A stretch of 64,000 nucleotides of DNA from Larix kaempferi (GCA_027924585.1 BSBM01001138.1:12767001-12831000); one strand, 5' to 3'. Shown: positions 46,067-58,021, numbered from the stretch's first letter. The notes: generated by a model from the letters alone, not told the origin. Program-made: numbers and translations.

Positions 46067-46441
46067 TGTGAGGAACCTACAACAATTAATTGATAAAAAT
46101 GCACAATTTATGAGATCACAAAATATTTTTATTGATCGCAAGGCACTTCGAGGGGGAAACCTCCTTTGAGCAAGCTCAATACAAGTAACTTCATGATGCC
46201 TTCATTGGCCTCAACACACACTTATATACTAAGTCTATGCCCAATACTATGGGTCAATACCATGGACCATATAATACTACTAGACAACTTACAAAGCATA
46301 TGCGTCCAATACTATGGGTCAATACCATGGGCTAATACAAACTATGGATCAACAAATACTACGAGATGACTCACAAAGCATATGCATCCAACAAAAATAT
46401 ACTAACAAAGTAAAGAGAAGGGTTGACACAGGTTTCTAACA
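46067..46441 (-). repeat. Gypsy 2 5' LTR (right copy)
   Basis: 375 bp. Units starting CCAATACTATGGGTCAATACC at about 46226 and 46305 show a tandem duplication of about 82 bp that the other LTR lacks. Confidence 0.9.
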
Positions 46442-46446
46442 AGGAC

Positions 46447-47122
46447 TATATGCCAGAAATAAGAGCTTGAGCACTAAGTAGAAGACCCAAGAGATTGGAA
46501 GCAAGGATTGAGCACTAAGGACGAAAGGTTATAAGCTCCCCCATGATTAGGTAGGCGCATGAAATAAATTATCAATGACACATAGCGATAATGCATCACC
46601 AATATGCATGGATTTTAAATATTCCACGCTGATATATTAGCCAAAACATTATGTGGTACATGGCACACGGGGATTGGAAAGGGTTCCAAAATTTCAAATT
46701 TAAAACCACTTTCCCAATAAGTCATTACCTCCTGTCCCAGATAATTTTAAATACACCCATTCCCACACAGGTTGAAAAGAAATATTCCATGATGAAAATC
46801 AAAGGCATGCATGGATAGCACATGTACCAATATAACAATGACACGTGTATGGAGGGCCCTGATGGAATCAGCTGATGTTACCCCAAAAAATAAACCAATG
46901 GATTCATGCCACGCAACATAATTCAAATTTTTGGGTCGTTAAGGTGATAGGTGGCCCAAAAATCTCTCATTCTTCTCCAATAAAGACAAATATTCTTTCC
47001 ATATCTCTGTAACCGAATCACAAACACTCTGCAACTGAATTCCACCTACTCGTCCCGATTTACCCCTCCGAGTAATTCAATTTTTTTACCTCCCTCTTTT
47101 TACTTTTATATGAATAGTAAAT
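46447..47122. other. no gene seen
   Basis: AT-rich stretch without LTR ends or domains. It may be the 5' region of the ORF that follows. Confidence 0.4.
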
Positions 47123-47641
47123 ATGTTTCCTATGGCATCCTCATCCAAGTCAAGGCCCCAAAAAGTTAAAATCCAATTTAACCCCATTGAAGAACGCATG
47201 TAAGACCATGAGTTAGATGTTTTTGACACATTAGTATCCTCCTATGACCTCCATCGCACCATTGCCGAAGTAGAATCAAATTCTTCCATGAGCCAAGATC
47301 CCTGTCATTTGTGGGAAACTAATCTTACTTGGGTAGTATGCCTTTAAACCATGAATTTATCTGAATTCATGACCTCATGTGCCACCAAGTATTCAATGGA
47401 CGAGCATGTTATTATTTCCTATGATAGGTTAAAAACCCTTTGCATCGTTTCTAGAGATGCCCTAGATAAGGTGGTATGTTTCACATACCTCCTAGCTCTA
47501 CAAATTCTTGACAACAAAGCCTTGCCTACATCATACCAATCCTTCAATATTTTAGAAAAGAAACACATACTATCTCAACATCTGCAAGAGGGTGTTCTAG
47601 TCCTAGATGTCCCTCCTCCATATTCATCCTCTATATTCTAA
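47123..47641 (+). pseudogene. unknown plus-strand ORF relic
   Basis: From the ATG at 47123 the frame reads MFPMASSSKSRPQKVK, NPIEERM, a stop, VFDTLVSSYDLHRTIAEVE, DPCHLWETNLTW, a stop, then from 47351 MNLSEFMTSCATKYSMDEHV and on to 47641. With two stops read through it is one coherent frame of about 170 codons. The serine/lysine start and helical middle do not match a family I know. Its position between repeats suggests the extra or antisense ORF of a retroelement (compare 16535-18095) more than a host gene. Confidence 0.4.
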
Positions 47642-47722
47642 GACAATTCAATAAAATCATTTTCATCATGCCCTACCGATTTACAAAAGTTACAGAATAA
47701 ATTCCCTCATCATATCTAGTCT

Positions 47723-48115
47723 TTTCCAAGTACGCCTAAGTGCAAGATTCACACCATCACTTGGGATTCCAAGTCAAGTACCCATACTCCTATGCCTCAA
47801 GTCGACATGGTCACATGCTCCAATCATGGGCTTACAACTTGAGGTAACTCCAACCGATCCGATGTGAAGGTATTATTTCTCAATCCACTCAACCAATTCA
47901 TGTCAAGTGTGTTCATAAGAAATTGGACATGTATTTCCAATGCCAAGCAAGGTTCTCACCTAACCATGCTCATGTTGCACTCAACCGATCAAGGGTCCTG
48001 TTGATGGGGTAATGTTCCCAAAACTCGCATCTATCTCTAATCGTGCCACCAACCAATGGGAATCCTAAGTGGTAAGAAGGAAACCCCAAGGTTCTTCTAG
48101 CCTAATAGCGTGACA
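47723..48115 (-). repeat. LTR fragment related to 55965-57057
   Basis: Shares GGGATTCCAAGTCAAGT, CATACTCCTATGC, CAACATGGTCACAT-like text and CACCAACC.ATGGGA with the LTRs at 35094 and 55965. It ends GCGTGACA at 48115. Confidence 0.7.
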
Positions 48116-48129
48116 TCCTCCCCTACTCC
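48116..48129 (-). other. polypurine tract beside the LTR fragment
   Basis: The minus strand reads GGAGTAGGGGAGGA directly before TGTCACGC, a classic plant Gypsy junction. This shows the LTR is a 3' LTR of a minus-strand element. Confidence 0.75.
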
Positions 48130-49566
48130 AAGTTTCTTTCATCCTTAGAAACATATCCAAGAACATTCAACTGTCCCTGAAGCACTCTACCACTATTGCT
48201 AATACCAATTTCCGCCACAACTAAGTCTTGCAAAGAAGTCTCAAAATCTATCCATTCATCATACCCATACAACCTATTCTTGCATTAGTACTCTTAACAC
48301 ATTATGTCATGCCTCGGTACATTTATGTCCCTCATGCCTGAAGCTGAATGGGTTTCTAGTCCAACTATCATGTCTAAGCTCATAAGAATGCACTCTTCCA
48401 TGTCCAAAATAGCCACTTCCTTCCACACTTCTATCATTGTTTGAAACTCTTCCGAACCAAGAGAAGGTCATCACCTTCACTTCAAATATTTCTAAGATAC
48501 CAATACTCAACACCCACCTCATCTTTCCAAGTATCGTGACTCCCATAATTAATTCTAATCTAGTACTCGATCTTCTTTCCACCACATGAAACCGATCCTC
48601 CTCCCTTTGAATTTTCCATATATTCGCACATCTCCTTTTGCTCAAGAAGTTAAAGTAAAATTTATTTCCTCAAACAATCACAAGGGACTGGCGTCACCTT
48701 CGTCATCCGCTTCTTCCCCTCGACTTGCTTCTCAATTCCTCAAGGTCGACAACATGTCACTCCCAACCTGTCAAGCTTCAAAAAGTAGAAGCACACACAA
48801 ATTGTGTAAGAATGCATGTTTTACTCTTCCATTGCACTACAACAATGCATCCAAGAGTTTGTTTGGGTTGAGTTCCTTCTACACTCCTAGGTCCCAACAC
48901 TAGCTTGCAAAGTGGATCGCATGTTGGAATGTAATCTTGTTAACCATCTTTGCAATCTGGTTGGGGAAAGTCTGCCTTGTTCGCAATCCTCTCTTCCTCC
49001 AACACAACAACTTGAAAATACTCAATGGTAAGGATTCCTTCCCTTCCTTCAACCATCAATCAACCATCACAACCCATATCTTCCACTAGCCTCAATTTGG
49101 AGAAGCAACAATCTAGTCCACCCAACCTACTACCCACAATAAGTTGTCCAAAGTATTCCTAGAATGATGAGAAAGCCAAAGAATCCCATGTCCTTTGTCA
49201 GACATGTCTGTACCACTACTTGACCACATCCGCAACCAATTAGTACATATTATCAATCATCTAAAGGAAGTCTCAACCAAAACCTAAGTCCCATATCGAA
49301 GGTAGGAAAGCATCTCCCAAGTTGACCCATTGCACCACACTCTAATTTCCAATAGACCTAGATGGGATCCACATCTCAACTAGTTCTTTCCAGTCTAAAC
49401 TTCCATGGTGTGATGTACCCTTGTTCATGGTTATATATCTATCATCTATCATTGCATCATTATGAATAAATCACCTTTCTCCACCCAAGCAAGTCTTCTC
49501 TACTTTAGAGTTTCTACTATTGTTTTTGCAATCCTCTTCCTCAAGTAGGCCAAGCCATGACCCGTG
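48130..49566 (-). other. probable decayed interior of the same Gypsy element
   Basis: No domain can be read. Short frames exist (112 codons, 48307-48645 minus) but have no recognisable motif. Its place beside a 3' LTR and polypurine tract makes it 3' internal element sequence by inference. Confidence 0.35.
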
Positions 49567-50222
49567 TGTGAAATTCTATGTCATAGCATGTCTAAGAGTT
49601 GAGTATACCTCACAGAGAAAGAATGAGAAGAAAATTTGAATAACAGTCAAAACTGCAGTAAAAAAGAGACGAGAAATAATTATGCAGCAGAACTGAGATA
49701 GGAGCAGAATAATGTCACATGATCCAATAATCAATATAATCAACAATGATGTTACAATGGAGAGAATTCCAATCAAATAGGATAATTCGAACCTTAGTTG
49801 GTCTAGCATAGGGATTATCACTACTAGAGTGCTCCGGAAGACTCAAACTCAACTAAGTTGAAGCTAAACTCAGCTAACTAAAGTCACAATCAGTTAACTA
49901 ACTAAGGAGGGTGCAATAGTGAGTTTGTCATGCATGTCAATTAGTAATAAGCACATGAGGCCACAATTAGTGGCATCCGGAGGTCTAACCCCCCACAATA
50001 GTCAGCTAACTCAGGTGGTTTGCATTGGAACACTCAGTTGGTTCCTATAAAATAGGGAACTAATTGAAGTGGTCCTAAAATGATGCATGCAGGGCTCAGA
50101 AGGTGGTAGATGGATCCTGAATGACATATGCACACCACTAGGGGGAAAATGACATCACCAACAACTAGGAAAAATAGATAATTCTAGGTAGGACAATGAT
50201 GGAGTATTAAAATATCCTAACA
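49567..50222 (-). repeat. Copia 4 3' LTR (left copy)
   Basis: About 656 bp, matching 53709-54333 over nearly its whole length (for example GCAGCAGAACT.AGATAGGAGCAG). It contains repeated AACTAA/AACTCAGCTAAC blocks. Confidence 0.88.
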
Positions 50223-50380
50223 CACCCCCTTAATCCATACTTTTGCATCCTGGCCCCTGGTTACTAAGACCAAAGGTCACCCATACAATCAAATAAATGA
50301 TAAAAATAAAGAATTTTCCATGAACCAAGGAAATGGGGAAAAACCTCATGGGAAAAATGCCCCCCCCCTCAAAAGAACAA
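50223..50380 (-). other. Copia 4 polypurine tract and conserved 3' domain
   Basis: The minus strand reads GGATTAAGGGGGTG before TGTTAGGATAT. Upstream, 50250-50370 matches 38685-38790 of Copia 3 on the opposite strand, and a GGGGGGGG run lies at 50367-50374. Confidence 0.75.
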
Positions 50381-50446
50381 TAGTAGGGAACTCAAAGAAC
50401 CTTCATACTAAGCAGATAAGGAAAAAAATTTCCCTAGTGAAATCCT

Positions 50447-51178
50447 TCACAAAACTATTGGCAAGCTACTCCTATGTAGGAGAGCAATGCAGGTTCTAGA
50501 TCTGGATCTCCTCCTCTGATGTACCTCCCATTGTGTAGAAGTTGTATTTTCCAAAACAAGTCTTTCAGGAACCCTTCTTGCTACTGGAGCAAATGGCTCA
50601 TTATGGTCCAAATCATGAACCTTTGAGTACCTTTTTTTAGACAATCGAGATTGTTGCTTGGTTGCATATCCCCCATGGAAAGTCTCTCCAAGAGATTGTG
50701 GATCAAACCCCACCATCATGTAGCACTTCTCTGAGAGAAGTGGATATGCGTGACATAGTGAAATTTTTGCATGATACTGAGATTTGGTGGTTCTATGGTA
50801 ATATGGATCCCCAACTGTGTTCCCAACAGCTACAAGGACTTTGTGAGCCCATATTGGCCTTGGACATGGATTGGGAGTAGGTGTTGGATTTTGATGTGAA
50901 TCTGAATCTCCTTGAACTTTTTTCTCAACATCAAGATCTTGATCCTCATCTTCATTAGAAGAGATATCACTCTGACGTTCATCAGATTCCAATGGGGTAG
51001 GCAGAGAGTATGGAAAAAAATGTGAGAATTCATATGCCTTGGAGGCATGGTTTGCAAACCCTTTCGCTATAATCTTCACAGTAGAGATCTCTGTAATATC
51101 AATTGTGTCAGGACCAAATAGCACTTTCTTCGGTGAACTTGTGTTAGTCATTTGATATACAGACCAGCTTAGATCCAA
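50447..51178 (-). pseudogene. Copia 4 integrase-RT hinge and RT start
   Basis: The 243-codon frame begins MDLSWSVYQMTN and carries a long acidic linker (SDERQSDISSNEDEDQDLDV), then PRPIWAHKVLVAVGNTVGDP and TTKSQY, the segment that in Copia pol precedes RT. Later text (DLDHNEPFAPVARR) corresponds to the RT motif ETFAPVA. Between them sequence is deleted, and the frame ends in unrelated residues. No YVDD or DDE motif is present. Confidence 0.6.
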
Positions 51179-51279
51179 ATCCTAGGCTCTATCAAGCGCC
51201 GAGAGGGATCAAATCTCCCGAGGTGCAAATCTCTCCTTGAATAGCTCCTTGAGTGCAACACCTGAGCCACCTAATCCTA

Positions 51280-52075
51280 AGCTTTAAAGTATCTAGTTTA
51301 AGTCTCATATTTACTTTTTACTTTGTATTGTTCTTTTTTGTTTATGGCCGGCATAATATTTATTACTTTTTACTTTGTATTATTGTTTTTTCTTTACTTT
51401 GTATTATTTTTTTACTGGACAAACACTCTAAAGTCTCATATTTACATTTTACTTTGTATTAAAAGTAAAAAGTAAAGTCTCTAGTTTAAGTCTCATATTT
51501 ACTTTTTACTTTGTATTATTCTTTTTTGTTTATGGTCGACATAATATTTACCACCTAATCCTAATCTCTAAAGTCTCTAGTTTAAGTCTCATATTTACTT
51601 TTTACTTTGTATTATTCTTTTTTGTTTATGGATGACAGAATATTTATTACTTTTTACTTTGTATTATTTTTTTTGTTTACTTTGTATTATTTTGTTACTC
51701 GACAAACACTCGACTAACAAGATCTCCCCCATAATATTTATTACTTTTTACTTTATATTATTATTTTTTCTTTACTTTGTATTATTTTGTTACTGGACAA
51801 ACACTTTAAAGTCTCATATTTAATTTTTACTTTGTATTAAAAGTAAAAAGTAAAGTCTCTAGTTTAAGTCTCATATTTACTTTTTACTTTGTATTATTCT
51901 TTTTTGTTTATGGTCGACATAATATTTACCACCTAATCCTAAGCTCTAAAGTCTCTAGTTTAAGTCTCATATTTACTTTTTACTTTGTATTATTCTTTTT
52001 TGTTTATGGCCGACATAATATTTATTACTTTTTACTTTGTATTATTTTGTTACTCGACTAACAAGATCTCCCCCA
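51280..52075. repeat. AT-rich higher-order tandem repeat inside Copia 4
   Basis: The unit AGT(C/A)TCTAGTTTAAGTCTCATA starts at about 51287, 51477, 51570, 51855 and 51950. Units of about 93-95 bp occur as pairs (51477/51570 and 51855/51950), and the pair repeats after 378 bp. ACTTTTTACTTTGTATTA recurs many times, and ATTAAAAGTAAAAAGTAAAG makes short dyads with it. Confidence 0.85.
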
Positions 52076-52239
52076 TACTGGGTTGTAGAGCGCCTCTCGG
52101 CGCAACAACAAATCTGCTGACAAAGAAGGAACAAATAGAACATTTTTGAACTTACCATGTTCCTAATGCACTGTTCCCTTCCCTTCAATAGATATCTGAG
52201 AGTTGTCTCCCATGTGAATAATCGGACCATCTTTGATAT

Positions 52240-53270
52240 CTAGAGAAGAAAATTATTCTCTAGAGGAAACCATGTGGTCGGAGGCTCTTGAATCTATGAG
52301 GAGGGATTGTGATTTTGAAAATCCATCCTTCAGTGCATGGAATCTCTCATGACCATCAAACTCACTTCCAGAATCAGTCTCTCTTGCACCCTTTGGGAGG
52401 GAAATGTTTTATTGTTCAAGAATCTTGGTCATTTGATCTATCTTATTCTACATGCAAGATGTATCTAGTTGGTGTCCTTTCTTGCAATAGGAACACTTGG
52501 ATTTCTCAAACCCATTTTGTTTTTCCTTCTTGGATTTGGAGGATCCTTCTGATGGAATTGACTTGGCATTATGCTTGGGTTTATATGGCCTCTTATCCTT
52601 TCCTTTGCGCTTCCCCTTCCCATTCACACTTTTTGGTTCTCCAGCCAAAAGAGCTTGATTTTTGGAGGCCATCAAGGCACCCATCTGGATCAACTTTCTG
52701 TTCTTGGATGAGAGATTCAATGAAAATATCAAAGGAGGGCATCTTCCAACCAGGGATTGATATTCTCCTAGAATGGAAGGTAGAGACAAAGATGGAGAAC
52801 TCAGAACCTAGCTTGCTCATAATGGATAGCACCAACTGCTCATCCTTCTTATCAATGCCACACTGCCTCCATTGCATAACCAAAGATTTGAATTTTGAAA
52901 AGAATTACTGAATGGTCTCAAAACTGTTGGGTTGAAGAGAAATCAACTCATTTTCCAAAATATGTCCTCTTAGCTCATCTTGTTTTCCAAAGAGGGTATC
53001 TAACTTCAACCATAACTCTCTTGGAGTCTTCAATACTTCGATGTAGAAGAGTAGATCTCTGGAAATATGAGTACACATGAAACCAAATGCTTCATCCAAT
53101 CTATTTAGATACTTGGTTTTCTCCACAGTTGATTGTGGTTTAGGATCCTTCCCCATTGTTACCCTGTACAATGATTTGTTGCGCAATAACATCTACAAAT
53201 CAACCCTCCAATCAAGGTAATTAAAGGGTGTCAGGATCCTAGGAGAGAGAGAAGAGTTCAAATTATCCAT
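52240..53270 (-). pseudogene. Copia 4 gag (UBN2 type) with zinc knuckle
   Basis: From about 53270 the frames read ILTPFNYLDWRVDL, LYRVTMGKDPKPQSTVEKTK, LDEAFGFMCTHISRDLLFYI, TPRELWLKLDTLFGKQDELR, ENELISLQPNSFETI, then FFSKFKSLVMQWRQCGIDKK, LVLSIMSKLGSEFSIFVSTF. A zinc knuckle CSYCKKGHQLDTSC follows at about 52450-52500. At least four stops or shifts interrupt it. This gag differs in sequence from that of Copia 1 and 2 and belongs to another lineage. Confidence 0.85.
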
Positions 53271-53695
53271 TACAACTGCTGGATCTAATACAAGGTGAAA
53301 CTACTGCTAAGAAAATTGAGTGCAGAAACACAGGTGTAGAAAAACACAGGTGCAGAAACATTGGTGCAGAAACACTGGTGCAGAAAAACACAGGTGTAGA
53401 AACACTAGTGCAAGTGTAGAAAAATGATGCAAGTGCAAAAAAATATTGTAATTGTTGAAACTGTTGCTGTACTAAAACAATTTGAATAACCTACAAAAAA
53501 ATCTCAATAATGGAGGTATACTGTTACTGAGCACTGCTTTAGGACAGTAGGCACTTTTATCCAGATCCTTCACACTTGGATAGACCTCATTGGATTTCTC
53601 CAATGAATTCAATGCAATGGCACCATGATTTGTTGTGGAAATCCATAGGCTTCTGGTGCACTATCGAAATTAGCTGCTCAAACTATTCACTCAAT

Positions 53696-53708
53696 GGATC
53701 TGATACCA
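53696..53708 (-). other. Copia 4 primer binding site
   Basis: The minus strand reads TGGTATCAGATCC directly after the 5' LTR, an iMet-type site with one change. Confidence 0.88.
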
Positions 53709-54333
53709 TGTGAAATTATATGTCACGGGAGATCTAGGAGTTGAGTATAACTCACAGATAAATAATGAGCAGAAAAGTTGAATAAGAGTGAAAAATGCAA
53801 TAAAAAAGAGAAGAGAAATAATTATGCAGCAGAACTCAGATAGGAGCAGAATAATATCACACGATCCAATAATCAGTATAATCAACAATGATGTTACAAT
53901 GGAGATAATTTGAATCACATAGGATAATTAGAACCTCAGTTGGTCTAGCATAGGGATTATCACCACTGGAGTGCTCCATAAGACTCAAACTCAACTAAAC
54001 TGAACCTAAACTCAACTAACTGAAGTCACAATCAATTAACGACTAAGGAGGGTGCAATAGTGAGTTTGTCATGCATGCCAATTAGAAATGGGCACATGAG
54101 GCCAAAATCAGTGGCATCCAGAGATCTAACCCCCAACAAGATTCATCTAACTCAAGTGGAATGCATTGGAACACTGAGTTGGTTCCTATAAAATAGGGAA
54201 TTGACTGAAGTGGTCCTAAAATTATGCATGCAGGGTGCAGAAGGTGGTAGATGGATATTGGATGACATCTGCACACCACTAGGGGGGAAATGACATCATC
54301 AACAACTAGCAAAAATAAATAATGCTAGGTAGA
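53709..54333 (-). repeat. Copia 4 5' LTR (right copy, truncated)
   Basis: Matches 49567-50190 and stops after AATGCTAGGTAGA, where the partner goes on to its CTAACA end. Confidence 0.88.
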
Positions 54334-55964
54334 CACACATCCACCGTACTGGGAACCTTTACTAGCCCCTAAGGCTCCACTACATGCTCCTATATAGTGG
54401 GACAACCTTGTCTCTAAAAAATAACAAGGGGAATATAGGTGGCTACCAAGGCCACCTCCATCAAACACTACAACATATCCACTTGAGTCTACCGCAAGAC
54501 TCATCATCACTAACGATCATTCCTTCGTGAACCTGTCCAACCATTTACGTGTCCATGTTGTGTCTTCCACATCTATTCTTCCAACATCTTCTGTATGCAA
54601 CACCCAAATATTTTCTTGGTAGGGGGGTCATTCCTGAACCTAAGTTCTAGTTGGAATTCCATCCTACTATGGATGGATTGCATGGTGTGGGAACTCTTCT
54701 CCTTGTGCATGTCCTATAACCGTGACCTTCATCATAGACTATAGTGACTTTTCCCCAGTGCTTTGCATAGTTGGATCATGCTAAAATGGTGTATCTCTCA
54801 TATCATAACTGGATTCTCCAAGCGATCCCTTGGGTGGTTATAAATATTCATCTCTAATGACACCTTCCACGTCTATTTCACTAGGTCTCAGGTGTGCTAT
54901 GTCCCAAGTGCACTTATGTAAAAGCACGTAGTGTGTTGAGAACACCTCTAGGAAATCATGTTGTGTCATGGGTGCACTGTATTCCGATCGTGCCTCGACA
55001 TGTTGTGTCCTGAATCCTTCTTCTGACATGGTTAGTTTTGATTGCACTATTTCTAGGTACCTCTTGACACACTACATCCTGAGCACACTTTCTATGTGCC
55101 TCCCAAGAAATATTCACATCTTGGCTTCTCCAAGTAAGGAAGAATTCCGTTGTTTCCTTCCTCACAATATCACGATGATGTTTGTATCTCCGATTCCCTT
55201 ACCATGTCCAACAAATCCAAAATATTCCACTTTGCAATTTTATGAAAAGAAGCACCCAAGTCTACCGATTCGACACACTATATGTGATTTGTGATCTTGC
55301 AATGTGTGCGCCTAGTTCTGCTCAATTTTCACACTGTACTAACATCCCTACTCAACTATGGCGTCAATCCTCCCCAGGTATGTGTTATTGCACTCCCATT
55401 GGACCTCTCAGTTCTGCAATGTTTTGGGCAAACCTCTACTATGTGTCAGGCACACTTACTCCGAAGTGCACTATCGATGCTGCTCTTGGTCGTCTACTAT
55501 GCAAATATGCTATGTGCTGGGAACACTTCTTCCAAGTGCATTATTCTTCTAATTCTTTACCTGACATACTATCAATGCTCTCAATAGTCTTCCTAAGTAT
55601 CTATTGTCGGTTCACTTGGTTGCACCAAGTTGGAGGTGAACTATCAAACTGCCTGCTACACTTTTCGGTTTTCCCCACTTTCCCTCTCCTTGGTCCCTTG
55701 TGAATGGCACTTCTAATCAACTCTAATACCTCTTATCATAGGTATAGAGAGTCCAACCAAAAACTATGGGTTTCATATCTTCTACCTACCATGCTACATG
55801 ACACATACTTCATACCTAAGGACAAGGTAAACTTAGTATAAGCTTTCCAAACTATGCCTCTTAACTTATACTTATGCATTTATTAGTTTTATCGTATCTA
55901 ATTTAACCAAGCCATGAACATATGAAAGTAAATAAGATAGAAAAAACATATAAGAACACAAGTA
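54334..55964. other. decayed repeat region, no gene accepted
   Basis: Between 54890 and 55560 a degenerate unit of about 60-75 bp seems to recur (text like ACTATGTG.CAGG.ACACTT..C..AGTGCAC). A 173-codon plus-strand ORF at 55182-55703 lies over it and has no domain. The rest shows nothing. Confidence 0.4.
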
Positions 55965-57057
55965 TGTTGGCACCTAAATGGGGTACACCCAAATAACACT
56001 ATAATACACGAACCTTCGTTACAATATGTAGAGGATTCCACAACTCAACAAGTCTTCGAGAGTGCACCCTCAATGATAGCATCTCAAGTCACAATCAAAA
56101 TCGAAGTCTCAACCAAACTCCGACACATCCACATGTCTTCCTCAACATAGCACCCATACCAGGTCTTTCGACAAGGAGTGATCCACTGCAAAATTTTTGA
56201 ATCTTCTCGTGCCCAACTCTCTTCGTAAACTTCACCCTAGAGACTAGTATGCACCATATTCTTCTTGAACACACATGTATTCCTACACCTATCTCTCGTG
56301 TTCTACCTTCCTAGTGAACCCATCACACCATACTTCCCTACAAACCCATCTTTCTTATGGATCCTCCCAGTGTACTTGACTTTTTGATATAGCCTCTTCC
56401 TGATCTAATGTGTCCTCTTTGGAAAGTGCACTTCCTGATCAAGTGTGCCTTCTTCCTAAGGGAATATCACCTCTCCCAAGTGTGAATCCCTTGAGTACAC
56501 CACCTCATGGAGGAAGTGCGCACCACCTAAGCCATGTGATCTTGTGTTGTGTTGTATGGTTGATTCCCTTGAGATCCAATGTTCCTCCAATATATATGAG
56601 ACCAAGTATTCCAAGGGTTGTGGCACTTTGGTTGCACCTCCTCCCGAATGTGAGCCAAATTTCTTTGTTTCCAAGTATTTCTTTAGTGTGGCTTTTATAC
56701 CCCATCACTTTGTATTCCAAGTCAAGTTCCCATACTCCTATGCTTCAAGCCAACATGGTCACATCCTCTAATCATGGGATTCCAACTAGTGGTGACCCCA
56801 ACATATCCAATGTGAAGTAATTATTTCCTTATCCACTCAACCTACTCAATTCAAGTGTTCCCATGTGGTAATGTCTTTCTTATGCCAAGCAAGGTTCCCA
56901 CCTAGTCATTATCATGTCATATCGAACTAAGAAAGGGTCCTTCTAATGGGGTAATGCACCCAACACTCGCATCTATCTCTAGTCACACCACCAACCGATG
57001 GGACTCCTATGTGGTCATGAGGGGAACCTAAGGTTATTCTAATGTAAGAGCATGACA
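55965..57057 (-). repeat. lone LTR of an old Gypsy-like element
   Basis: On the plus strand it runs from TGTTGGCACC to GCATGACA, so the LTR is TGTCATGC...GCCAACA on the minus strand, 1093 bp. It matches the split LTR 13178-13509 + 35094-35536 and the fragment 47723-48115. Flanking bases (AAGTA and CTAGA) are not a target duplication. Homology with the other copy continues at 57058-57230, so it is the 3' LTR of a minus-strand element. Confidence 0.75.
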
Positions 57058-57260
57058 CTAGAGCTCAGGGTATTCAAAAATCATCACTGACTCCTTAGAA
57101 AAATATTTCAAGGCAAACTTGGGTTTAGGATATTTGAATTTCATCGTTGGTTCCTCAGAGTACTTAGAAGCAAACCTGGAAAAATACATGGTAAGAGTAT
57201 AATGATATAGTTCATGAGAAGAACGAACACCTATTTCATTAAAATTTGACTTATTAGGCA
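57058..57260 (-). other. 3' internal tail of the same element
   Basis: Matches 35537-35712. A 67-codon minus-strand frame contains KYPKPKFALKYFSKESVMIF and HELYHYTLTMYFSRF, partly shared with the other copy. It could be the C-terminus of an element protein. Confidence 0.45.
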
Positions 57261-57269
57261 AAATTTGGA

Positions 57270-57610
57270 CTAATAAAGTGTGAATTTAGACTTTGAAAGT
57301 GTCAATATCAACCTTTCTAAAGCGCAAAATTAGGTTATGAAAGTGGCAATATTGGCTTTGGAAAGTGTGTTTTTCTATTCGAACAGTGTGCTTTTTGACT
57401 ACTTATGAACCCTAAAATTGCAATTTTTTTTTATTTTGAAACTATGAATTTCAATTCAAAAAGTGTGAATTTCAAATCAAAAAATGCAAATTTTGATTTG
57501 AAAAGTGTGAATTTCAAATAAAAAACTGCAAATTTTGATTTGAAAAGTGCAATTTTCATTTGGAAATGTGCAACCTTTGAAGGTGAAAAGTGCAATTTCT
57601 ATAATATTCA
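57270..57610. repeat. simple AT-rich repeats (GTGAATTTCAAAT type)
   Basis: About three units of 55-60 bp alternate AAAAGTGTGAATTTCAAAT and TGCAAATTTTGATTTG (57430-57560). Weaker copies lie at 57280-57370. Confidence 0.75.
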
Positions 57611-58021
57611 ATCCTTGTTTGAATACCAAGTTGATCAGTTCTTGTTTATTTTTTGATACAGTATAGAGAATATCTATCTTTTTACATAAATAATTTTAAT
57701 AGTTTCCAAATGAGGCAGAAATTCTCTACGTAATCTGTATAGGCAGAACTTACTTACACAATACTAACCAATAAACGATGTATTCTGCATCAAAGTAGTA
57801 GTTTTCCTCAAATGCCTAGAGGATCATGGATGTTCCAGATGCTTGACGTCTTCTCGCCCAACTGCATTGATAGACATACTAGAAGGATTGTAACAAAATA
57901 TAATTTTTTTGGTCTAAGATCACATCAAACGATATCCATAGGAACATTTATCCCACTCTCAACACTATGCCCCATATGTTCTCATTGTTCCTTAATTGTT
58001 GCAAGTCCCTTCTTGTTTATT
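57611..58021. other. no gene seen
   Basis: AT-rich stretch downstream (on the minus strand) of the transposase-like pseudogene, possibly its 3' untranslated region. Confidence 0.4.

Larger units (their letters stand above)
42082..46441 (-). mobile_element. deleted Ty3/Gypsy LTR retrotransposon 2
   Basis: LTRs 42082-42373 (292 bp) and 46067-46441 (375 bp) begin TGTGAGGAACCT and end CTAACA. The target duplication AGGAC is at 42077-42081 and 46442-46446. The minus direction is shown by the polypurine tract CTAAGGGAGAGGGGA next to the left LTR and the iMet-type primer site near the right LTR. Gag and protease are present, reverse transcriptase is deleted in frame, and parts of RNase H and integrase remain. 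The 5' LTR carries an extra tandem unit of about 82 bp. Confidence 0.92.
49567..54333 (-). mobile_element. deleted Ty1/Copia element 4
   Basis: Left LTR 49567-50222 and right LTR 53709-54333 begin TGTGAAATT(C/A)TATGTCA. The right copy lacks the last 30 or so bases that the left copy has (ending ATATCCTAACA), so the 5' end is truncated and no target duplication is seen. The minus direction is given by the primer site and by the polypurine tract. Gag and a hinge/RT-start piece remain; protease, integrase, most of RT and RNase H are missing. A satellite-like block (51280-52075) sits inside. Confidence 0.85.

Noticed and set aside
49567-50222. Treating this LTR and 53709-54333 as two solo LTRs
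   Set aside because: Primer site, polypurine tract and gag between them in one direction show a single element.
55182-55703. 173-codon plus-strand ORF
   Set aside because: Lies over degenerate repeats, has three overlapping frames of similar length and no domain.
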